In this document: in pieces, positions 1-6,447 of the stretch
Layout: every line of letters starts with the position of its first letter
How positions within the stretch are numbered: position 1 is the first letter of the stretch
Source: Planctomycetota bacterium
GTDB lineage: Bacteria > Planctomycetota > PUPC01 > JABMSA01 > JAUWKK01
Length of the DNA stretch: 7,231 nt
Assembly: GCA_030614245.1 (NCBI GenBank)
Contig: JAUWKK010000142.1
Coordinates: 1 to 7,231 of the forward strand
Direction: 5' to 3'
Made by a program: the position numbers and the translations under genes
The notes under the pieces: model-generated
Told to the model about the DNA's origin: nothing
The model's input: only the letters and a program-made list of their open reading frames with translations
The model's database searches: none

Positions 1-1411
1 CGTGGATCGTAGTGAGGGAGCCGTCGTGGCCGGTGTTCATCGCCTGGAGCATGTCGAGCGCCTCTCCGCCCCGGCACTCGCCGATTACTATCCGGTTGGG
101 CCGCATTCGCAGGCTGTTGATGACGAGCTTGCGGATGGGTATCGCGCCCTTGCCCTCGATGTTCGGCGGTTTCGATTCGAGCGAGACCACGTGTTCCTGC
201 GGCAGCTTGAGTTCGGCGGCGTCTTCGATGGTTACTATCCGCTCATCGCCGGGGATGAAGTTCGAGACGACGTTGAGCAGTGTCGTCTTGCCCGAACCGG
301 TTCCGCCGGAGATGAGTAGATTGCGGCGGGACTTGACGCAGAGCTCGATGAACGTCGCCTCTTCACGGGTGAGTTTGCCGAATCTGACCATGTCGTCGAT
401 GGTGAAGGGCTCGGTGGAGAACTTCCTGATAGTGAGCGTGGGGCCCTTGAGTGAAAGGGGCGAGATAATAGCATTGACACGCGAGCCGTCGGCGAGGCGG
501 GCATCGACCATTGGCGAGCTCTCGTCGATACGCCGGCCGATTGGAGCCAGTATCCGCCGGATGACGTTCAGCACCTGCCTGTTGTCGGTGAAGCGGAGGT
601 CGCACAGTTCGAGGCGTCCCTTGCGCTCGACGTATATGCGGTCCCAGTTGTTGACCATTATTTCGTCGACGGTTTCATCCGCGAGCAGGCCTTCGATGGG
701 CCCGAGGCCAACGGCCTCATCGACTACTTCCTTCACGAGCAGCTCGGTGCTGACCCAGACCGGCACTTCGGAGCCGAGGCCCCTGACGATGCTTTCAACG
801 GCCTTGCGTGTCTTCTCGCTAAGCTCCTCGGGGGACTGCTTGGTGATGTCGATGTGCTTGAGGTCGAGGTCGGTGATGAGCTTATCGTGGATTTTCCGTT
901 TCAATTCGACGGGCGTGTGTAGTCTGCGTTCCCTGGCGACAGCCGGGCTCGACCCGCCGCGCGTGGTTTGTAGTGCCGTTGCCGCTTGTGCATTCGGTGT
1001 GTGTTGAGCCGGCGGCGCCGATGGCTGCGGAGGTCGGCCGGCAGGAGGGGCGGCGGCCGGATGCCGGGCAGCGGGCATTTCTGACTGCGCCTGCTGATGC
1101 GTCTGCAAGTGCTCGCCGCCGCGCGCGTGATAAGTCAGAACGAAATCGCCCAGGTATATGACCTCTCCGTCAGGCAGCGGGACCGATCCCTTCACCTTGC
1201 CGGAATTCGTGAACGTCCCGTTGCGGCTGTTCAGATCCTCAAGCTGTGCGCCCTGTTTCGTGTGCGTTATGCGGCAATGTTCGCGCGAGATGTTATCACG
1301 ATCGAGCACGAGGTCGCAGGTATTGCGTTTGCCCACCGTGAAGGAAGCCCTCGGGATGGGCAATTCACGCTGACGCTGGTGGCGCCTGTCTACTATGGTC
1401 AGCCAGGGCAA
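1..1411 (-). CDS. cpaF: FHA domain fused to CpaF/TadA-type pilus assembly ATPase (3' end beyond the window)
   Basis: This is the cytoplasmic secretion ATPase that powers Tad pilus assembly, with an added N-terminal phosphopeptide-binding domain. The reading frame is open for 470 codons and leaves the window. Residues about 5-95 form an FHA domain with the expected binding residues: VGKR at 26-29, SREH at 42-45 and LNSRNGT at 60-66. Residues 96-167 are an Ala/Pro/Gln-rich linker. From about 168 the protein is CpaF-like: Walker A GGTGSGKTT at 369-377, an Asp-box IEDAAEL at 395-401, Walker B with IVIGECRGGE around 441-448 and a His box HDGSLTTIH at 462-470. Roughly 120-150 residues should remain outside. 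The start is TTG: an in-frame TGA lies 6 nt upstream of it, the FHA first strand begins at once, and GGAG sits 10 nt before. The gene follows cpaB by 18 nt. Identity as CpaF is very secure; the exact start is probable. Confidence 0.95.
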   Translation of the reverse strand, partial: MPWLTIVDRRHQRQRELPIPRASFTVGKRNTCDLVLDRDNISREHCRITHTKQGAQLEDLNSRNGTFTNSGKVKGSVPLPDGEVIYLGDFVLTYHARGGEHLQTHQQAQSEMPAARHPAAAPPAGRPPQPSAPPAQHTPNAQAATALQTTRGGSSPAVARERRLHTPVELKRKIHDKLITDLDLKHIDITKQSPEELSEKTRKAVESIVRGLGSEVPVWVSTELLVKEVVDEAVGLGPIEGLLADETVDEIMVNNWDRIYVERKGRLELCDLRFTDNRQVLNVIRRILAPIGRRIDESSPMVDARLADGSRVNAIISPLSLKGPTLTIRKFSTEPFTIDDMVRFGKLTREEATFIELCVKSRRNLLISGGTGSGKTTLLNVVSNFIPGDERIVTIEDAAELKLPQEHVVSLESKPPNIEGKGAIPIRKLVINSLRMRPNRIVIGECRGGEALDMLQAMNTGHDGSLTTIH

Positions 1412-1421
1412 TGTGTTTCAT

Positions 1422-1425
1422 CTCC
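1422..1425 (-). promoter_or_regulatory. Ribosome binding site that fixes the TTG start of the FHA-CpaF gene
   Basis: GGAG lies just after the cpaB TAA stop and 10 nt before the TTG codon at 1411. An ATG at 1421-1419 touches this site directly, so it has no spacing for initiation, and its frame ends after 18 codons. This supports TTG as the true start, with cpaB and the ATPase gene translated from one message. Confidence 0.6.
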
Positions 1426-1429
1426 GTTC

Positions 1430-2296
1430 TTACGGCTTGGCGTCGGGATTGAGCATCTTCTCGATGTCGAGGGTCTCGTCTTCGGTTTTCTTCTGCCTGG
1501 GCATTTTCTTGATGCGATCCTGATCGGCCTTCTGGATGCTGTCGTCCAGGCTGTGGAGATCGACGGGCGGCACGGTGGCGCCGGAGCTCTTGTTGTCGGT
1601 CGGGTTGCGGAGCGTGAGGGTGAGCATTCCCTGTCCCTGCTTCTGTGCGAGGGTGAGTATCTCTGCCTCGAGAGGCGAGACTGCGAGCGTGATGGAGCTG
1701 TATCCGCCGCGTCCGCCGAAGCCGTCCGGGCCGACCGGGTCGCCGCCTGATACCGTCTGCCGGTCGGTTGCGAGCACCCTCACGTTCGAGAGTATATGTC
1801 GCGTGATGAAATTCGTCTGCGACATTCCGCCGCTGTCGCCGCTGCCGACGGCGAAAGTCGCCATGACATCGACTCGGCTGCCCGGGAGGATCATTCCCGC
1901 GACGCCGGTTATCTGGTCGACGGAGACCGTAATCGCGCGCTCTCCGACGAGCACCGCCTGATCGAGTCTCTCGTCGCGCGGCGGCCGGTAGAAATGCGTC
2001 GTCTGCAGAATGTCGCCCTCACGGACGTTCATGTGGAGCGTCCGGCCTCGGTAGTGCTCCATGTCACTGTCGGTAAGTGTGGTACGCGTCAGCGACCCGG
2101 CCTCGCGCGATTCGGGGCGCGTGTAGCTGGGAAGAAACTTCGTGCCGGCTTCCAGTGCGCGGTTCGCCACTAAGACGTTTGTCTTCAGCCGGCCTTTCAT
2201 TGCACTTTCCCGGATCGTCTTGATGTGCTGCCTCATGGCCAGCATTGCCACCACACCGAGTACGATTGCTGCCGCAAGAGCGACTTTCGTCTTCAC
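1430..2296 (-). CDS. cpaB: CpaB/RcpC-type Flp pilus assembly protein
   Basis: CpaB/RcpC is an inner-membrane-anchored periplasmic protein of Tad systems that works with the secretin and pilus base. The 288-aa product has a short membrane anchor at residues 4-21, then a SAF-type domain at about 40-102 (typical VLVANRALEAG start and REGDIL end). The RcpC/CpaB core spans about 119-231, with ERAITVSVDQITGVAGMILP and GSRVDVMATF, the family's most recognisable stretch. A glycine-rich loop at about 183-201 interrupts this core. The last 55 residues are charged and probably disordered. Length is normal for the family. The start is GTG with a strong AAGGAGA site 6 nt upstream. It is the first gene after the 152-nt gap and lies 18 nt ahead of the ATPase gene. 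Confidence 0.93.
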   Translation of the reverse strand: MKTKVALAAAIVLGVVAMLAMRQHIKTIRESAMKGRLKTNVLVANRALEAGTKFLPSYTRPESREAGSLTRTTLTDSDMEHYRGRTLHMNVREGDILQTTHFYRPPRDERLDQAVLVGERAITVSVDQITGVAGMILPGSRVDVMATFAVGSGDSGGMSQTNFITRHILSNVRVLATDRQTVSGGDPVGPDGFGGRGGYSSITLAVSPLEAEILTLAQKQGQGMLTLTLRNPTDNKSSGATVPPVDLHSLDDSIQKADQDRIKKMPRQKKTEDETLDIEKMLNPDAKP

Positions 2297-2448
2297 GCCA
2301 AATCTCCTTATTATGCTGTCAGCCGTCCCGTGCTAAACATGCGTGCGGGTTGTCGTCCGCCGCAGCGCCGGGCGCCGCACAAGCCCACTGCGACAGACCA
2401 CGGGGCCGGGATGCCAACTGCCGACAATCTATGAGCTTCGAGCGGCTC
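2297..2448 (-). other. 152-nt intergenic stretch upstream of cpaB
   Basis: This is the only sizeable gap in the window. Read on the minus strand it holds a small GC-rich hairpin (GCGGCG and CGCTGC arms with a 5-nt loop, at about 2362-2378) without a T-tract, and a 9-codon ATG frame ending in tandem TAA codons just before the cpaB ribosome binding site, which has no ribosome site of its own. No convincing sigma-70 or sigma-54 promoter was seen. It could hold an internal promoter or a processing site, but the sequence alone does not show one. Confidence 0.5.
2303..2309 (-). promoter_or_regulatory. Strong ribosome binding site for cpaB (GTG start)
   Basis: AAGGAGA lies 6 nt before the GTG start of cpaB and is close to the perfect anti-16S match. 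It is the strongest Shine-Dalgarno site seen in the window and makes the GTG the clear start. It fits a gene that begins after a gap and cannot rely on coupling to an upstream stop codon. Confidence 0.7.
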
Positions 2449-3291
2449 TCAAAACCCTCTCCCCGAAGGCAGCCACGGTTTCCGGCTGTAGAACATCATC
2501 GTCATCACGTGGTTGGTTCGGGACTCGACTTCCAGATGTATGAAACAATTCTCGACGCCGCGCGTATACGAAAGCACGCCGCCGCCGAGATTCCTGCCGA
2601 CCACGTCTTCCACGTCGCTGTTTCGCAGCCAGCCGGCGCTCTCCATCCTGTCGCGGATATGGACGATGCTGTCGTCGAAGCCGCCCCAGCCTTCGTACAT
2701 CGAGATGATCGACGGCAGGCCGGCGAGGTTCTCCATGCAAATGACGCGGGTAGACCTGTATGGCTTGGGGACATCAGGCGGCTCGCGCCCCGGGACGTCG
2801 ATCCCCTTGCGCGGCGCCGGCGAGGGCATCGAGCGTCCGATGAAGTACGTGCAGCCTCCGCCGCTGTTCGCGAAGGCGACGATACCGACGGTGGTGCCGT
2901 CTGCGTCGCGATAGGCGATCATCGCCTGGTCTTTTCTGCGGGCGATCGTGCCCGGCAGCGCCGCGCAGACGTTCCGCCCGGGCTTCGACGCCATCTCGCG
3001 ATACTGCTCGATCAGATCGTTGGGGCTCATACGCGACGTGTAATGTGCAAACTTGCTCTTCCGGCCGTTGAAGCTGGCCTCGTACGACCTGAGCAGCTTC
3101 GAGCCGGGGAGTATGGGCACGTTCAGTTTCGTCGAGCGCGGCACGAATATCTGCCGGATCCCGGGGATCAGCGAGACGGCATCAGTCTGAATCGCCGCGA
3201 AAGCCAGGATAGCCACCGTAACGAGTGCTGTCAGGCCGATACGCTTCGCGTTGCCGCGCCGCTTCATTCCTGGCTCTTTCGTGTCCTTCAT
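2449..3291 (-). CDS. Unrecognised membrane-anchored protein of the Tad locus
   Basis: I do not recognise a named family for this 280-aa product. It starts with a basic stretch, then one hydrophobic segment at residues 18-34 that could be an anchor or an uncleaved signal, so the rest is probably periplasmic. The body seems to be two related halves of about 90-100 residues: an amphipathic helix followed by beta strands (NDLIEQYREMASKPG at 91-105, DDSIVHIRDRMESAGW at 206-221), separated by a Pro-rich linker at 155-178. Cysteines occur at 109, 147, 185 and 249. The start is the ATG of an ATGA overlap with the upstream pseudopilin stop, with GGGAG 5 nt before it, implying translational coupling. 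A longer frame reaches upstream to 3477 but lies inside the pseudopilin gene. Position suggests a pilus base or pseudopilin accessory role; this is inference. Confidence 0.85.
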   Translation of the reverse strand: MKDTKEPGMKRRGNAKRIGLTALVTVAILAFAAIQTDAVSLIPGIRQIFVPRSTKLNVPILPGSKLLRSYEASFNGRKSKFAHYTSRMSPNDLIEQYREMASKPGRNVCAALPGTIARRKDQAMIAYRDADGTTVGIVAFANSGGGCTYFIGRSMPSPAPRKGIDVPGREPPDVPKPYRSTRVICMENLAGLPSIISMYEGWGGFDDSIVHIRDRMESAGWLRNSDVEDVVGRNLGGGVLSYTRGVENCFIHLEVESRTNHVMTMMFYSRKPWLPSGRGF

Positions 3292-4025
3292 TGCGGCTCC
3301 CAGAAGGGCTGCGTAGCATCGGAGTCGGGAAAGTGCGGTATCCCGCCGGCTCCGAGCAGGGGGGCAAGACGTTGGACGGGCGTGCTCGGCGGCTGCACCT
3401 CGCGCAGCAGGCTCAACCTGCGTGCCGTCTGGTACTCCGTGCGAACTTTCGCCCCCTCCAGCTCGAACCTGCTCCATGTGAGGTACTTCGGCATGAAGTT
3501 GTAGCTCGTCTGCACACGGTCGCGGTCCATGTACTCACCCAGCGTCTCGGTGACCAGTGCGGGGATGTTGTCCCCCAGCAGATCGTATCGCTCGACGTAT
3601 TTCGCATCCTGCATGCGCCGGCTATGGCTGCTGGTGCTGATCTTGAAGACGAGCCGGCCACCCTGGAAGGTATAGCTTCCGTGGGCCGTCGTCCAGTACT
3701 GTTCTTTCATCATTTCTTCGAAAAGGTCTTCGACTTCGCTCGGGCCGGGGACATCTCCGATGGCATCTTCTCTGAGGTCGAGTTCGCCTTCGTAGGGCGT
3801 CAGGAAACTGGCCTTGAGTATGCCGCTGTCGGCGAGCCCTGCGGCTTCGCTCTGGTCGCCGGGCTGGAAGGCGGCGTATTCGTTAGCTTCGTGGCTCTGG
3901 ATCATGACCAGGCCCATCTCGCCGAGCAGCAGTGCACCGGCGATGATGAGCACGTAGATGGGGACGAGCAGCGCCAGTTCGACCAGCGAGTTGCCTCGGC
4001 GGTTTCTATGGACGAGCCGTCTCAT
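3288..4025 (-). CDS. TadE-like pseudopilin
   Basis: The 245-aa product has the hallmark N-terminus of a TadE/TadF pseudopilin: a basic leader ending in RRG, then NSLVELALLVP, giving a Gly-11/Asn-12 cleavage site with Glu at +5, followed by a hydrophobic segment to about residue 35. Such proteins are cut by the locus's prepilin peptidase and are thought to act at the pilus base or start of the fibre. The remaining 200 residues are polar and not recognisable, with acidic stretches near 75-110. It is longer than a typical TadE (about 130-200 aa), so it could be TadF-like. ATG is preceded by GAGGAG, which overlaps the TGA of the upstream TadG-like gene (12 nt gap). Its own TGA overlaps the next start as ATGA. 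Confidence 0.85.
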   Translation of the reverse strand: MRRLVHRNRRGNSLVELALLVPIYVLIIAGALLLGEMGLVMIQSHEANEYAAFQPGDQSEAAGLADSGILKASFLTPYEGELDLREDAIGDVPGPSEVEDLFEEMMKEQYWTTAHGSYTFQGGRLVFKISTSSHSRRMQDAKYVERYDLLGDNIPALVTETLGEYMDRDRVQTSYNFMPKYLTWSRFELEGAKVRTEYQTARRLSLLREVQPPSTPVQRLAPLLGAGGIPHFPDSDATQPFWEPQ

Positions 4026-4037
4026 TGACGGAGCTCC

Positions 4038-6443
4038 TCAGTGTTCGAGCGATTCGGGCAGGTCTTCGCTGCGCGCGTTGAAACGTGCGCCGTGCCTGTT
4101 GCGCATGTTCGCTATCTTGCCGCGCACGTCGTTGCGGGGACGCTTGTACCATTCGACAGTCTCGGGCGGGTTCGGATCGAACCACTGGCCGCGTTCGAGG
4201 CCCCGGAAGAGGTAGTTCGCGCCTGAATCGCCCGGGTTCGCGTCGATGTCGCTGCTTCTTATCGCCTTGCTGGTAGAGACGATGCGTGCGGACCATGTCG
4301 GCTCGTAGAGGTTCTCCCAGCCTTTGAGGGACCATTGGTCGGTTTCGTAGGGGCTATCGAAGTTAAGCCGCCATTGTGATCCGCAGCATTCACTCTTCTC
4401 GAGGAAACCGATGCGCGCGCTGGCGACGGCGTAGTAGCCCCAGCCGGGATTTGTGTAGCCCGGTATGCCGCGCCTGCGCTTCTGCAGCAGCGGGGTATCG
4501 GGCGAGCGCCAGACACCGACGTTGATGTTGTACTTGAAGAAATCGTCGCTGAGGCGCAGCGGCTTGGCGAAGGCTCCAAAGTTGACGCTCTGGAAACTGC
4601 GCCGGCCGCGCTGCATGCGGCGCCTGATGCTCGACTCGTACTTCCGCACGTCGCTGAACCCGTCGCCGTCGTGGTCGAGGTCGTCCGTACGTTTGCCTCC
4701 CAGCAGCAGTCCCAACGGATTGCAGGTGGGACAGGGCACGGTGTCGCCGTCCTCGTTGACCATCCACCCGTTGGGCTCGGGTGCGCCGTCGGGCCTCACG
4801 CCGGAGCGCAGGTCGGCTATGTTCCAGCACTTGCGCGTCTGGTGGTAGTACTGGTTCCCTCGGCTCCTGCCCTTGCCAGGGTCGAACCAGCCGGTTTCGT
4901 CGTCGTCATCCGCCCACTTGCAGTAGGCCCAGTCGGGATACTTGCCCTCGGCGCTGCCGCCGGCGAAAGCGTCGTTGTCCATAATAGCATGGTGGCCGAA
5001 TCTGTACATGTTTTCTTCGAGGAACTTCGAGTCGGCCCGGTGGTATTCATAGACCCATTCCCGGTCCGGCTGCTCCTCGGTGAGTCGATGCCTGACACGT
5101 CCGCTGTGGTGCCATCCCCATCGCCTGCTGTAGCCGTACCACGGGCGCCAGAGGCCGTCGGCATCGCGAGTTCCCAGCCCGTTGACCGAGAACGAAGCAT
5201 CCTCGTGTATGGCGAACCGCGCGGGGCCGACTGTGGCCTCTATCCGGCAGGTATTTTGCATGAGCGTCACGTTCGTATTGCCGACGTAGACACGGTTGGG
5301 GATGTCGAAGCGCATGGGGCCGATGCTGAGCGAGCCGGGCAGATGGAGCGTGGCGCCGCCGGGCAGTTCGATGTCGTTCCTCGTGAAGACGGGGACCTCC
5401 TGGCCGCCCACTTTCACGGTATCGCGCTGGCCGGGGATATCGCGCCAGCCGCTGTGGGTCCATTCCTGCATGCGGCCGTTCGGGCCGCGTCGCACGCCGG
5501 TCGTCTGGCCGTCAGCGGTGATCAGGAACCCGCCGTCGCGGAAGGGCTCGTATATCACGTTCGAGCTGTCGCTGGTGGCTTCGATCCGCCAGCCGCCAGG
5601 CACTTTCGTGCAGTCGATGCGGGTGTTGTTCTTGTTGACCTCGACGGTAACGTGGTTCGGGCCGTGCTGGTGCAGCAGAGTCTCGGTCTCGCCGTTGATC
5701 AGGCGCCACCTGCCCGTGTCTTCCTTGATGACGTCGATCTGCGTGCCGTCGGATGCGGTGATCCGCCAGGACCAGTCGGCCAGGTTGATGGCCTCGATCC
5801 TGTAGCCGGTGTCGGAAGTAACGCGCCAGCCGTTGGACAGGCGTTCGATGTCGAGCCGCATGTAGCTCCCCGGGTCGGGATAATACCGCGTCCAGGGGAA
5901 GTATGCCATGGCCTCGATGTTGTTAGTTACGGCCGTGCGGGCGCCTTCCCGGCGCATCAGCGTCTCGGCCGACAGGACGATCCCCCGCTCGATCCTCGCC
6001 ATCTTAGCGAGCCATTTCTCGCACCGTGGGATCATCTCGGAGGCCGCCCGATAGGCCTCGTTGTACTTCTCCACCGGAGTATCAACGCCGACGACCTCGT
6101 CCGTCGGATCGACGTAGTTCGGCGTGTTGATGTTATGTTCTTTCATCTCGGCCAGCACGCCGTATACGACGACGTCGACCGCGTGGCGCATCGCCTGGTA
6201 GTAGATATACGCCATGCCGTCGTTGAGCCACGCAACGTCGCTCACGACGTTCGCCTCGACGAGCGCAGAGGAGTACGCGGCGGCATCGGCGGCATTCTGA
6301 ACTTCGACGCGGCTGCTCGTCACGTCGGCTATGTTGTTGCACAACGCCGCGCAGAAGAAGAGCATGAACATCGAGATGGCGCCGAAGACCATCGCCTGGC
6401 CGTCTTCTCCGCCGCATCTGCGCTCCCTCCGGGCAGTTGCCAT
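4038..6443 (-). CDS. Very long TadG-like Flp pilus assembly protein
   Basis: The first 65 residues match the TadG-type N-terminus: a basic leader, GEDGQAMVFGA at 13-22, a hydrophobic segment to about 38, then VQNAADAAAYSSAL at 48-61, a family hallmark. There is no Glu at +5 after the glycine, so it is unlikely to be processed as a prepilin. The remaining 740 residues should be outside the inner membrane. They include a Trp-centred repeat of about 20 residues (205-318), an aromatic-rich stretch (about 429-450), a CPTC motif (571-574), a calcium-loop-like DxDxDG segment (590-603) and a conserved-looking WENLYEPTW near the C-terminus. At 801 aa it is far longer than usual TadG proteins (about 400-550 aa). 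The start chosen is the ATG 4 nt after the tadE stop; earlier in-frame ATGs, back to 6530, lie within tadE. A role as surface or base component of the pilus is inferred. Confidence 0.85.
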   Translation of the reverse strand: MATARRERRCGGEDGQAMVFGAISMFMLFFCAALCNNIADVTSSRVEVQNAADAAAYSSALVEANVVSDVAWLNDGMAYIYYQAMRHAVDVVVYGVLAEMKEHNINTPNYVDPTDEVVGVDTPVEKYNEAYRAASEMIPRCEKWLAKMARIERGIVLSAETLMRREGARTAVTNNIEAMAYFPWTRYYPDPGSYMRLDIERLSNGWRVTSDTGYRIEAINLADWSWRITASDGTQIDVIKEDTGRWRLINGETETLLHQHGPNHVTVEVNKNNTRIDCTKVPGGWRIEATSDSSNVIYEPFRDGGFLITADGQTTGVRRGPNGRMQEWTHSGWRDIPGQRDTVKVGGQEVPVFTRNDIELPGGATLHLPGSLSIGPMRFDIPNRVYVGNTNVTLMQNTCRIEATVGPARFAIHEDASFSVNGLGTRDADGLWRPWYGYSRRWGWHHSGRVRHRLTEEQPDREWVYEYHRADSKFLEENMYRFGHHAIMDNDAFAGGSAEGKYPDWAYCKWADDDDETGWFDPGKGRSRGNQYYHQTRKCWNIADLRSGVRPDGAPEPNGWMVNEDGDTVPCPTCNPLGLLLGGKRTDDLDHDGDGFSDVRKYESSIRRRMQRGRRSFQSVNFGAFAKPLRLSDDFFKYNINVGVWRSPDTPLLQKRRRGIPGYTNPGWGYYAVASARIGFLEKSECCGSQWRLNFDSPYETDQWSLKGWENLYEPTWSARIVSTSKAIRSSDIDANPGDSGANYLFRGLERGQWFDPNPPETVEWYKRPRNDVRGKIANMRNRHGARFNARSEDLPESLEH
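4635..4682 (-). other. Calcium-loop-like motif encoded in the TadG-like gene
   Basis: The segment at residues 588-603 reads DLDHDGDGFSDVRKYE. The D-x-D-x-D-G-x-x-D spacing with a downstream Glu resembles the calcium-binding loops of EF-hands, dockerins and bacterial thrombospondin type 3 repeats. Only one copy is present; multiple copies are usual in the last group, so calcium binding is possible but not shown. A CPTC motif lies about 15 residues before it. Confidence 0.5.
5490..5831 (-). repeat. Degenerate ~20-residue Trp-centred protein repeat within the TadG-like gene
   Basis: In the encoded protein, a short x-W-R-[IVL] strand motif recurs about every 20 residues: GWRVTS (W206), SWRITA (W226), RWRLIN (W246), a degenerate copy HVTVEV near 265, GWRIEA (W285) and GFLITA (F306). 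Between them lie polar turns rich in Asp, Gly, Asn and Thr. This looks like a run of beta-hairpins or a small beta-solenoid. The spacing was counted directly from the translation. The DNA copies are diverged, so it is an old protein repeat rather than a recent tandem duplication. Confidence 0.6.
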
Positions 6444-6447
6444 TGCT

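Noticed and set aside
12..1007. A 331-codon plus-strand open frame opposite the ATPase gene
   Set aside because: The product is Ser/Arg-rich low complexity. The opposite strand encodes unmistakable Walker A, Walker B and His-box motifs over the same bases.
1365..1421. Small 18-codon ATG frame at the start of the ATPase gene, possibly a leader peptide or a frameshift site
   Set aside because: The ATG touches the GGAG site with no spacing, and no slippery sequence or need for frameshifting is apparent because TTG gives a full FHA domain.
2308..2340. Possible sigma-70 promoter (CATAAT as -10) and a 9-codon leader frame just before cpaB
   Set aside because: The -35 match is poor, and a transcript starting at the expected distance would lack the cpaB ribosome site. 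The 9-codon frame has no ribosome site.
2362..2378. GC-rich hairpin in the gap before cpaB as an intrinsic terminator
   Set aside because: The stem is short, includes a wobble pair and is not followed by a T-tract on the minus strand.
3292..3477. Upstream extension of the unrecognised 280-aa protein by 62 codons
   Set aside because: The extension lies within the TadE-like gene in another frame, is low-complexity Arg/Ala/Pro, and the ATGA start with GGGAG is far better and places the hydrophobic anchor at the N-terminus.
2245..3504. A 419-codon plus-strand open frame spanning the cpaB start, the intergenic gap and the unrecognised gene
   Set aside because: It crosses three minus-strand features with good ribosome sites and shows no recognisable protein features, so it is most likely an antisense artefact of base composition.
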